DNA of 7,691 bases, taken from an uncultured Eubacteriales bacterium (GTDB taxonomy: Bacteria; Bacillota; Clostridia; UBA1381; UBA9506). Both the position numbers and the translations under genes were made by a program. The notes beneath the pieces were generated by a model. It ran no database searches. It was not told the DNA's origin and saw nothing but the letters and a program-made list of their open reading frames with translations. Shown in pieces: positions 1 to 5,021 of this stretch (the first letter of the stretch is position 1; each line of letters starts with the position of its first letter). Location of the stretch: contig CABSKZ010000126.1 of assembly GCA_902478395.1 (NCBI GenBank), positions 1-7,691 on the forward strand, given 5' to 3'.

Positions 1-112
1 CACATGAATGGCCTGTTTCATAGAAACCTGCCGCCGTTTCTGCTTTCTCTGCTATGCCTTTTTATTTTGTAGTACCATTTTTTCACTAACTCAAATATTA
101 TCTCCTTCGGGC

Positions 113-142
113 GGTGACGGCGCAAAAATATGCGCTGTCATC
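113..142. repeat. Stem-loop downstream of the feo operon
   Basis: Bases 113-124 pair with 131-142 to give a 12-bp stem (two G-T wobbles) closed by the 6-base loop AAAATA. It lies about 45 bases past the stop of the last feo-operon gene. A smaller inverted repeat (CGGAAA 162-167 with TTTCCG 177-182) lies between. Neither hairpin is followed by a T-run on either strand, so a classical intrinsic terminator is not supported. It may protect an mRNA 3' end, be a factor-dependent end, or be a small palindromic repeat. The rest of 1-186 shows no convincing gene. Confidence 0.4.
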
Positions 143-186
143 CCGCACGAAAAGGAGCGCTCGGAAACCAATTCTATTTCCGCATA

Positions 187-360
187 TCACTTTTTACTAT
201 GGCAGTTCCCAGACATTGCACACTCCTTACAACCACAGCCGCAGGAGGATTTACCCTTTCTCTTATTTCTTATCAATGAGGCGACAATAAATGCAATAAC
301 CGCGAGAAGTATGGTACATATAATAATTGTCGATAAATTTTCCGTTACCCATCTAAGCAT
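187..360 (-). CDS. FeoB-associated Cys-rich membrane protein
   Basis: This 57-residue protein opens MLRWVTENLSTIII and ends SGNCHSKK. One hydrophobic membrane segment spans about residues 11-30, followed by a basic stretch (RNKRKGK, 31-37) and a Cys-rich tail with Cys40, 42, 44, 47 and 53 plus His54. The layout matches the small FeoB-associated Cys-rich membrane protein family found after feoB in Bacillota. The positive-inside rule suggests the Cys tail is cytoplasmic, where it could take Fe(II) from the FeoB pore; that role is inference. An AAAGGAGG site lies 8 bases before the ATG. The gene starts 47 bases after the feoB stop, so it is probably the last gene of the operon. Its small size makes it easy to miss in automatic annotation. 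Confidence 0.9.
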   Translation of the reverse strand: MLRWVTENLSTIIICTILLAVIAFIVASLIRNKRKGKSSCGCGCKECAMSGNCHSKK

Positions 361-407
361 CTTAAAATCCTCCTTTGCATTTACGTTTTTATAAAATTCG
401 AGTTCGG

Positions 408-2810
408 CTACGCCCTTACCTTCACATTGGCCACCAGCCTGTTTGATTCTTTATATGGCTTAAATAGCATATACAGAATAAACGCGAGTATCATAACTGC
501 AAATATTACGCCTACCACATTTCCTGCTCCGGTAAACAGCATACCAAGCTGATAAACAATCAGGGACATTGCATAGGCAAACACACACTGGTAACCAATT
601 GCAAACCAGGTCCATTTTGCACTATTCATCTCCCGCTTGATAGCGCCGATGGCCGCAAAACATGGTGCACAAAGCAGGTTGAAAATTAGGAAAGAATAGG
701 CAGCAAGCTGCGTCATACCCTCAAAATCCAGCACACCGAACACGCCGACGACCTCTTCCTTCGCAACAAGTCCCATAATGGTTGCAACAGCCGCCTTGAT
801 GTTACCGAATCCAAGCGGTGCAAAAATCCAGCTGATGGCGCCGCCGATGATTCCAAGAATACTGCTTTCCAGTTCCATTTCGGGGTTAAATCCGAAAGCG
901 CCGTCCGTAAAGCCGAAGCAGGATCCTGCCCAGATGACAATAGACGAAAGCAGAATGATCGTCCCTGCTTTTCTGATAAACGAGCTGCCGCGCTCCCACA
1001 TGCTGCGCATGATATTACCAAAGGTCGGCCAGTGGTAAGCTGGAAGTTCCATTACAAACGGCGCTGGGTCGCCCGCAAACATTTTTGTTTTCTTCAGCAT
1101 GATTCCCGAAATGACGATTGCCGCAACACCCACAAAATATGCACTTGGAGCAACCCACCATGCGCCGCCGAACAGAGCCGAAGCAATCAGTGCTATAATC
1201 GGCACCTTCGCGCCGCATGGGATGAAGGTCGTCGTCATAATCGTCATTTTCCTGTCCCGGTCATTTTCAATCGTCCTCGAGGCCATGATGCCAGGTACGC
1301 CACAGCCCGTTCCAATCAGCATTGGAATGAATGACTTTCCGGAAAGGCCGAATTTTCGGAAAATCCTGTCCATCACAAAGGCAATCCGCGCCATATATCC
1401 GCACGATTCCAGAAAAGCAAGGAAGATAAACAGCACCAGCATCTGCGGCACAAATCCAAGCACCGCGCCGACGCCGCCGACGATACCATCCAAAATCAAT
1501 CCCTTGAGCCATTCCGCGCAATTCACCGCATCAAGCCCGTTTTCTACAAGCACGGGAATACCCGGAACCCATACGCCAAACTCCGAGGTATCGGGCGCGT
1601 CTTCCATTGCGCCATCCACAAGCTCGGAAATGTCAAATCCGGCTTCCGCAAGCGCGTCGCCGTAAGTTCCGACAGCTTCATCAAACCCGCCGAAATCCTG
1701 TTCCTCAATAGCACCCAAGATATCGTCAGCACCAACTACACCTGCGGCGGACGCATTTTCAACAATCCCCGTCAATTCCTCAGTCCATATGTTTTCTGTT
1801 GCATAGTCTGTAATCGCTTCCTCATATTGGCTGTTTCCCATTCCAAACAGATGCCAGCCGTCACCGAAAAGGCCGTCGTTGGTCCAGTCGGTTGCCCATG
1901 TCCCCACCGTTGTTACAGAAATATAATACACAAGGAACATGACTACCGCGAAAATAGGCAGCGCGGCAAAACGGTTGGTTACGACCTTATCGATTTTATC
2001 TGAAGCTGACAGTTTGCCCGCGTTCCTTTTCTTATAGCAACCCTTCATAAGCTGCGCAATATATACATATCGTTCATTTGTGATTATACTTTCTGCATCA
2101 TCATCCAGCTCATCCTCCGCGGCCTTAATATCTTCTTCAATATGCGACAGCGTGTTTTGAGGAATATGTAACTGTGCGAGCGCTTTCTCATCGCGTTCAA
2201 AAATTTTGATAGCATACCATCTCTGCTGTTCTTCCGGTAAATCATGTAGCACCGCTTCTTCTATATGGGCGATTGCGTGCTCAACAGCTCCTGAAAAGGT
2301 GTGCATGGGAACGGTTTTTCCACTTTGCGCCGCTGTAATTGCCGCTTCTGCGGCCTCCATGATTCCCGCACCCTTTAACGCGGATATTTCAACAATGTGG
2401 CAGCCAAGTTCACGCGAAAGCTCCGCAATATTGATTTTGTCGCCGTTTTTCTTAACAACGTCCATCATATTGATTGCAACAACAACCGGAATCCCAAGCT
2501 CTGTTAGCTGCGTCGTAAGGTAAAGGTTTCTCTCTAGGTTGGTACCGTCGACGATATTCAAAATCGCGTCGGGCCGTTCACCTATCAGGTAATTTCTTGC
2601 TACAACCTCTTCCAGCGTGTAGGGAGAAAGCGAATAGATACCAGGGAGGTCGGTAATCGTGACACCATTATGTTTTTTTAATTTGCCCTCCTTCTTTTCT
2701 ACCGTCACGCCAGGCCAGTTACCAACAAACTGATTCGAACCGGTAAGCGCATTAAACAACGTTGTTTTACCGCTGTTCGGATTCCCCGCAAGAGCAATTC
2801 TTAAATTCAT
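408..2810 (-). CDS. feoB: Ferrous iron transporter FeoB
   Basis: An 800-residue membrane GTPase that imports Fe(II). The N-terminal G domain shows GNPNSGKT (9-16, P-loop), DLPG (54-57), NMMD (114-117) and SAL (143-145). A helical spacer domain follows, then a first membrane helix near 283-299. The two Gate regions include SCGYMARI, GTGCGVPGI (500-508) and FIPCGAKVPI (529-538) with the conserved pore cysteines. Between helix 1 and the first Gate region is a long, very acidic segment (about 303-430) that makes the protein longer than many FeoBs; I recall similar segments in clostridial homologues. The frame can be read from a TTG at 2816, but the AAAGGAGAGG site (2828-2819) is correctly spaced, 8 bases, for the ATG at 2810. 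It is third in the feo operon, 51 bases after feoA-2. Confidence 0.96.
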   Translation of the reverse strand: MNLRIALAGNPNSGKTTLFNALTGSNQFVGNWPGVTVEKKEGKLKKHNGVTITDLPGIYSLSPYTLEEVVARNYLIGERPDAILNIVDGTNLERNLYLTTQLTELGIPVVVAINMMDVVKKNGDKINIAELSRELGCHIVEISALKGAGIMEAAEAAITAAQSGKTVPMHTFSGAVEHAIAHIEEAVLHDLPEEQQRWYAIKIFERDEKALAQLHIPQNTLSHIEEDIKAAEDELDDDAESIITNERYVYIAQLMKGCYKKRNAGKLSASDKIDKVVTNRFAALPIFAVVMFLVYYISVTTVGTWATDWTNDGLFGDGWHLFGMGNSQYEEAITDYATENIWTEELTGIVENASAAGVVGADDILGAIEEQDFGGFDEAVGTYGDALAEAGFDISELVDGAMEDAPDTSEFGVWVPGIPVLVENGLDAVNCAEWLKGLILDGIVGGVGAVLGFVPQMLVLFIFLAFLESCGYMARIAFVMDRIFRKFGLSGKSFIPMLIGTGCGVPGIMASRTIENDRDRKMTIMTTTFIPCGAKVPIIALIASALFGGAWWVAPSAYFVGVAAIVISGIMLKKTKMFAGDPAPFVMELPAYHWPTFGNIMRSMWERGSSFIRKAGTIILLSSIVIWAGSCFGFTDGAFGFNPEMELESSILGIIGGAISWIFAPLGFGNIKAAVATIMGLVAKEEVVGVFGVLDFEGMTQLAAYSFLIFNLLCAPCFAAIGAIKREMNSAKWTWFAIGYQCVFAYAMSLIVYQLGMLFTGAGNVVGVIFAVMILAFILYMLFKPYKESNRLVANVKVRA

Positions 2811-2831
2811 TGTCAATTCCTCTCCTTTAAT

Positions 2832-2847
2832 ATTAGTTTACACTAAC
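2832..2847. promoter_or_regulatory. Third feo operator-like palindrome, before feoB
   Basis: ATTAGTTTACACTAAC matches 13 of 16 positions of the palindrome at 3388-3403 and keeps the TTAG-n6-CTAA inverted half-sites. It sits in the feoA-2/feoB gap, 3 bases upstream of the feoB ribosome binding site. A weak minus-strand promoter could overlap it (TTGATA 2857-2852, 16-base spacer, TAATAT 2835-2830), but its start point would fall inside the ribosome binding site, so I do not annotate that promoter. Function as an operator is inference from the repeated motif. Confidence 0.55.
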
Positions 2848-2861
2848 CAACTATCAAAAAA

Positions 2862-3083
2862 TTAAACCACTTCAATCATTTCTGCATCCGCTTTCCGCAG
2901 AGAAAGCTCATATCCTCTTACGGTTACCTCTATTGGGTCGCCCAAAGGCGCAACTTTACGAATACGCACCTCCACTCCTTTGGTAATGCCCATATCCATA
3001 ATTCTGCGCTTAACCGCCCCTTCTCCGTGCAGTCTTACGACTTTGACCGTATCGCCCACCCTTGCCTGCCTTAACGTTCTCAT
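2862..3083 (-). CDS. feoA: FeoA-type iron transport accessory protein (second copy)
   Basis: A 73-residue SH3-like FeoA domain protein starting MRTLRQARVGDTVKV. Family hallmarks visible are the GEGAVKRRIMDMG segment (about 20-32), the KVAPLGDPIEV strand region and the C-terminal RGYELSLRKADAEMIEV. FeoA proteins are small cytoplasmic partners of FeoB that are needed for Fe(II) uptake. The open frame extends upstream to 3107, but that ATG has no ribosome binding site. The AGGAGG at 3100-3095 serves either the ATG at 3083 (11-base spacing) or the ATG at 3092 (2 bases, too close). I chose 3083, which also matches the usual family N terminus. It lies 38 bases after feoA-1 and 51 before feoB, in the same operon. 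Confidence 0.93.
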   Translation of the reverse strand: MRTLRQARVGDTVKVVRLHGEGAVKRRIMDMGITKGVEVRIRKVAPLGDPIEVTVRGYELSLRKADAEMIEVV

Positions 3084-3121
3084 TATTTTCATATCCTCCT
3101 CATACAATTATTTAAAAATGA

Positions 3122-3334
3122 TTAAACCATGATTTTCTGCGCCATCTCTCGGCTAATGGCAATTCTCGATTCTTTTACGTTCACAATCACGTTTCCCCCG
3201 AGCGTATTAATCACTGTGACATTTCCTCCGACAACAAACCCCAGATTTTCAAGATGTTTCTTTATCTCAGGCCGTCCGCCTATTTTTTTGATAATATTAT
3301 CTTCTCCAATATTCGCAAATGTTAAAGGCATCAT
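3122..3334 (-). CDS. feoA: FeoA-type iron transport accessory protein (first copy)
   Basis: A 70-residue FeoA/SH3-like protein starting MMPLTFANIGEDNII, with IGGRPEIKKHLENLGF (about 18-33), VGGNVTVINTLGGNVIV and ESRIAISREMAQKI at the end. It is the first gene of the feo operon and differs clearly from the second FeoA, so the pair is not a recent duplication. Paired divergent FeoA proteins before feoB are common in Clostridia and probably act together on the FeoB G domain. The GGAGG site at 3345-3341 fits ATG 3334 (6 bases) or the adjacent ATG 3331 (9 bases); the longer upstream reading from 3361 would place that site inside the gene. The operator-bearing promoter lies about 80 bases upstream. 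Confidence 0.93.
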   Translation of the reverse strand: MMPLTFANIGEDNIIKKIGGRPEIKKHLENLGFVVGGNVTVINTLGGNVIVNVKESRIAISREMAQKIMV

Positions 3335-3387
3335 GCTTTTCCTCCATTTTTGATTTAACATACCGAACTATTATATGGCTCTTCTTA

Positions 3388-3403
3388 GTTAGTTTATTCT
3401 AAC
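3388..3403. promoter_or_regulatory. Feo operator palindrome O2
   Basis: GTTAGTTTATTCTAAC is a perfect 5-bp inverted repeat (GTTAG/CTAAC) around 6 bases. It lies just downstream of the predicted feo transcription start (about 3406), 22 bp (about two helical turns) from the second copy at 3410-3425. The TTAG/CTAA half-sites resemble those of the DtxR/IdeR consensus TTAGGTTAGGCTAACCTAA and do not resemble a classical Fur box. The regulator's identity is inference. Confidence 0.7.
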
Positions 3404-3409
3404 CCATAG

Positions 3410-3425
3410 GTTAGTTTATCATAAC
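3410..3425. promoter_or_regulatory. Feo operator palindrome O1
   Basis: GTTAGTTTATCATAAC repeats the 3388-3403 palindrome with two changes and keeps GTTA/TAAC ends. It covers the -10 element and part of the spacer of the predicted feo promoter, the standard position for a repressor that blocks RNA polymerase. Its placement suggests that the operon is shut off when the metal-loaded repressor binds. Confidence 0.7.
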
Positions 3426-3441
3426 TATCCAGGTTTGTCAA
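3413..3441 (-). promoter_or_regulatory. Sigma-A-type promoter of the feo operon
   Basis: On the minus strand, a perfect -35 TTGACA (3441-3436) is followed after 17 bases by a weaker -10 TAAACT (3418-3413, 4 of 6 consensus positions). The expected start is near 3406, giving a leader of about 70 bases before feoA-1. The -10 overlaps operator O1, and operator O2 begins next to the start point. Confidence 0.65.
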
Positions 3442-3845
3442 TATATTCTTTAAAAAAACTTATCCCGCAACTCGTTTAAATTTTACAGAATGCATGTGCA
3501 TCCGCTTCATGTCATTCATGAACAATGTAAATAAAATAAACAATAAATGGTTTGGATATCTGCCGTCATAGCCAGAGCTCTGCAAAATCCGCAGGCTTTG
3601 CAGGGAAAGGAGCGACAGCCGATAAATCAAAGCTGTATTTTTGCAAAAAAAATACGGCAAGCCCTTTCGCTTGCCGCAACGTGGCTTAACCGCCCAAAAA
3701 AGATACTTCGCGCCGCAGGCGCACTCGTGAAAAATTGGCAGCGCAGCGGAGGCGTTATGCCCACGTTTACAAAGGCATAGCCATAGCAAACGACACTTTT
3801 CACGAAATAGGAGGAGCGACGGCGCGGGTGATTGATTTTTCTTTG
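3442..3845. other. Noncoding block packed with inverted repeats
   Basis: This stretch of about 400 bases holds no credible gene. From 3580 onward it is a chain of inverted repeats: CTGCAAA 3580-3586/3597-3603; ACAGC 3615-3619 with GCTGT 3632-3636; GTATTTTT 3635-3642/3648-3655; CGGCAAGC 3655-3662/3669-3676; GCGCC 3710-3714/3718-3722; CGTGAAAA 3726-3733/3797-3804 enclosing TATGCC 3756-3761/3774-3779; and an 11-bp repeat at 3834-3844/3849-3859. Long open frames cross it on the minus strand, but one begins inside tRNA-Lys and none has a ribosome binding site or recognisable domain. It may be an interspersed repeat or a structured RNA region; 3442-3579 shows nothing I can name. Confidence 0.6.
3635..3676 (-). 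terminator. Strong intrinsic terminator with no known gene before it
   Basis: Read on the minus strand, an 8-bp GC-rich stem (GCTTGCCG 3669-3676 with CGGCAAGC 3655-3662, 6-base loop) is followed at once by TATTTTTTTTGC. That is a textbook rho-independent terminator. The T-tract is itself one arm of an 8-bp AT hairpin (3635-3642 with 3648-3655). It lies about 160 bases beyond the tRNA terminator, with no recognised minus-strand gene between the two. It could stop read-through, end a small RNA, or belong to a repeat. Confidence 0.7.
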
Positions 3846-3883
3846 TAAAAAGAAAAATCGGAACGGAGCAAAGTCCGTTCCGA
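3834..3883 (-). terminator. Intrinsic terminator of the tRNA operon
   Basis: On the minus strand a perfect 10-bp stem (3874-3883 with 3858-3867, loop 3868-3873) is followed by a T-rich tract (GATTTTTCTTTTT, 3859-3847). It begins only 2 bases after the CCA end of tRNA-Lys, so the tRNA 3' trailer is mostly the terminator itself. The T-tract is one arm of a further perfect 11-bp AT-rich hairpin (3834-3844 with 3849-3859, loop GTAA). Confidence 0.85.
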
Positions 3884-3885
3884 CG

Positions 3886-3961
3886 TGGTACACCATCACG
3901 GGCTCGAACCGTGGACACCCTGATTAAGAGTCAGGTGCTCTACCAACTGAGCTAATGGTGC
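3886..3961 (-). tRNA. tRNA-Lys (anticodon CTT)
   Basis: A complete 76-base cloverleaf. The acceptor GCACCAT pairs with ATGGTGT (one G-T pair), and the discriminator A is followed by an encoded CCA at 3888-3886. The anticodon stem CCTGA/TCAGG encloses the loop CTCTTAA, giving anticodon CTT, which reads lysine AAG codons. The T-arm contains GGTTCGAGCC. It is second in a two-tRNA unit, 5 bases after tRNA-Thr. Confidence 0.97.
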
Positions 3962-3966
3962 ATATG

Positions 3967-4042
3967 TGGAGCTGTTAACCAGAGTCGAACTGGTGACCTC
4001 TTCCTTACCAAGGAAGTGCTCTGCCTACTGAGCTATAACAGC
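3967..4042 (-). tRNA. tRNA-Thr (anticodon GGT)
   Basis: A complete 76-base cloverleaf with a perfect 7-bp acceptor stem (GCTGTTA/TAACAGC), discriminator T and an encoded CCA at 3969-3967. The anticodon stem CTTCC/GGAAG encloses TTGGTAA, giving anticodon GGT, which reads threonine ACC and ACU codons. It is the first gene of the tRNA unit, with a leader of roughly 18 bases from the predicted start point. Confidence 0.97.
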
Positions 4043-4067
4043 AGTTTCATTTTCAGTCACAACGATT

Positions 4068-4096
4068 ATTTTAGCACAAACGACGCCGTTTGTAAA
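4068..4096 (-). promoter_or_regulatory. Promoter of the tRNA-Thr/tRNA-Lys unit
   Basis: On the minus strand, -35 TTTACA (4096-4091) and -10 TAAAAT (4073-4068) are separated by 17 bases, five of six consensus positions each. The predicted start near 4061 is 18-19 bases before tRNA-Thr. The spacer is largely an inverted repeat (ACAAACG 4076-4082 with CGTTTGT 4087-4093) lying 10 bases past the mnmM stop. As a terminator for mnmM it lacks a good T-run in the minus direction. Confidence 0.6.
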
Positions 4097-4103
4097 GTAT
4101 TTT

Positions 4104-4670
4104 TTAAAAAATTTTTTCAATCGCAACACAAATAGGCGGCTGATTCGGTTTATTGATATAAGAATGCACGACAACATCATACTTTCTATAATCAATTTCT
4201 TCCAGATAGGCAAGCAATCGTTCCTTTTCCTCCGTACCGGATGATTTTCCCCAATAGATAACAACAATAACCATACCATCCGGCTTTAACATCTCTAAAA
4301 TCGCTTCAAGCGCTTGAACGGTTGTTTCATAATTGGTATGTACATCATGGTTCCCCCCGGGCAGCCAACCCAGATTAAACACCGCAAAGTCGATTGTCTC
4401 ACGGATATAGTCCGCAACATTTTCATGTCCATCTAAAATAAGACATACCCGGTCAGAAAGGTTTGCCTGCTCCAACCTCTGTGCTGTGGACTCGATAGCC
4501 TGCTTCTGTATGTCGAATCCATATACCGTTCCTTTCTCCCCCACCAGTTTCGCAAGGAGCTCCGTATCATGCCCGTTTCCACAAGTCGCGTCTACGACGA
4601 GATCTCCTTCCTGCACACTTTGCTTCATTAGACGGTGGCAAATTTCTACCGCGCTCTGGAACTGCCTCAT
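4104..4670 (-). CDS. mnmM: Class I SAM methyltransferase, MnmM (YtqB) family
   Basis: A 188-residue Rossmann-fold methyltransferase of about the family's normal length. SAM-binding motif I is VVDATCGNGHDTELLA (25-40), the acidic motif II residue is Asp53 in GFDIQKQ, and the catalytic-region motif is FNLGWLPGGNH (98-108). These match the YtqB/rRNA-methylase-like family. B. subtilis YtqB, renamed MnmM, methylates 5-aminomethyl-2-thiouridine at tRNA wobble position 34. The neighbouring tRNAs have wobble G and C, so they are not expected substrates. The start is ATG 4670 with a modest GGGGTG site upstream. The gene is divergent from folT. Family membership is firm; the exact substrate is carried over from B. 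subtilis. Confidence 0.87.
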   Translation of the reverse strand: MRQFQSAVEICHRLMKQSVQEGDLVVDATCGNGHDTELLAKLVGEKGTVYGFDIQKQAIESTAQRLEQANLSDRVCLILDGHENVADYIRETIDFAVFNLGWLPGGNHDVHTNYETTVQALEAILEMLKPDGMVIVVIYWGKSSGTEEKERLLAYLEEIDYRKYDVVVHSYINKPNQPPICVAIEKIF

Positions 4671-4801
4671 TTTAACACCCCGGACATATTAAAATTGAAC
4701 CAGAGACCCACTTTCATCATTATTCCTATTATTAAAATTATAATTTACTGTTGTGGATACCGGAACTTCTTATTATTTTAGCAAAAAATAAGTGAAAAGT
4801 A
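4671..4801. other. Divergent intergenic region between mnmM and folT
   Basis: An AT-rich gap. On the minus strand there is a TATAAT at 4742-4737 that could be the -10 of the mnmM promoter, but the matching -35 position reads TTCCGG and is poor. The folT promoter starts at its right edge. I see no other feature. Confidence 0.3.
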
Positions 4802-4830
4802 TAGACAAAATCAAAATTTTTTTATATAAT
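4802..4830 (+). promoter_or_regulatory. Sigma-A promoter of the folT operon
   Basis: The -35 TAGACA (4802-4807) and a perfect -10 TATAAT (4825-4830) are separated by exactly 17 bases. The expected start at about 4837 is only a few bases before stem P1 of the THF riboswitch, which independently supports the assignment. Confidence 0.8.
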
Positions 4831-4840
4831 ATAATTGATA

Positions 4841-4950
4841 TGGCAGAGTAGATTTTGATGCGTTAAGTGACTGCTGGACGGGAAGTTGCCACAGTACGAA
4901 AAGCATTCTTTGGTGAATGCTTGCGGTATCATCATCGCATTCCGCTGCCA
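4841..4950 (+). promoter_or_regulatory. Tetrahydrofolate (THF) riboswitch aptamer
   Basis: The conserved THF aptamer blocks occur in order: GGCAGAGTAG (4842-4851), GCGTTAAGTG (4860-4869), CGAA (4897-4900), GGT (4912-4914), GGTATC (4925-4930) and CCGCT (4942-4946). Stem P1 is TGGCAG (4841-4846) with CTGCCA (4945-4950). A second stem pairs 4857-4862 with 4936-4941. A perfect 8-bp hairpin pairs 4901-4908 with 4915-4922. THF riboswitches sense reduced folates and usually lower expression of folate transport or synthesis genes when folate is ample, which fits folT directly downstream. Confidence 0.93.
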
Positions 4951-5011
4951 CCGAAGAGCTTCATATGGTGAACATATCCTCTTTTGTGTGGCCAAATTTT
5001 AAAAGAAGGAT
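4947..5011 (+). promoter_or_regulatory. Predicted translational expression platform of the THF riboswitch
   Basis: Two mutually exclusive folds are visible. Sequestor: 4976-4985 (ATCCTCTTTT) pairs with 5001-5011 (AAAAGAAGGAT), 10 bp with one bulged A, hiding the folT ribosome binding site AGAAGGA. Anti-sequestor: 4947-4958 (GCCACCGAAGAG) pairs with 4979-4992, 12 pairs with two single-base bulges, consuming the anti-ribosome-binding strand. Bases 4947-4950 also belong to P1, so P1 formation on folate binding should favour the sequestor and turn folT off. No T-run or intrinsic terminator is present, pointing to control of translation. The pairings are seen; the mechanism is inference. Confidence 0.65.
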
Positions 5012-5021
5012 GTGTTTTTTT

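Noticed and set aside
1..21. A possible minus-strand gene start (ATG at 21-19) running off the window
   Set aside because: Only seven codons are visible and the upstream GGCAGG is a weak site at a poor distance; too little to support a gene.
8..394. A 128-codon plus-strand open frame over the feo operon end
   Set aside because: It has no ribosome binding site or recognisable domain, and it runs antisense to the well-supported 57-residue Cys-rich membrane gene and its ribosome binding site.
1099..1665. A 188-codon plus-strand frame inside feoB
   Set aside because: It is antisense to highly conserved FeoB sequence, rich in Ser, Pro and Ile as expected of a shadow frame, and has no ribosome binding site.
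3460..3918. A 152-codon minus-strand frame in the noncoding block
   Set aside because: It starts inside tRNA-Lys, crosses two strong terminators, lacks a ribosome binding site, and its length is explained by the GC-rich inverted repeats.
3886..4042. tRNA genes as a possible integration site for a mobile element
   Set aside because: No integrase and no direct repeat of a tRNA 3' end was found in the flanking sequence.
4917..5021. Upstream extension of folT to an ATG at 4917
   Set aside because: This part lies within the riboswitch aptamer hairpin and expression platform and does not look like FolT; the ribosome binding site supports 5022.
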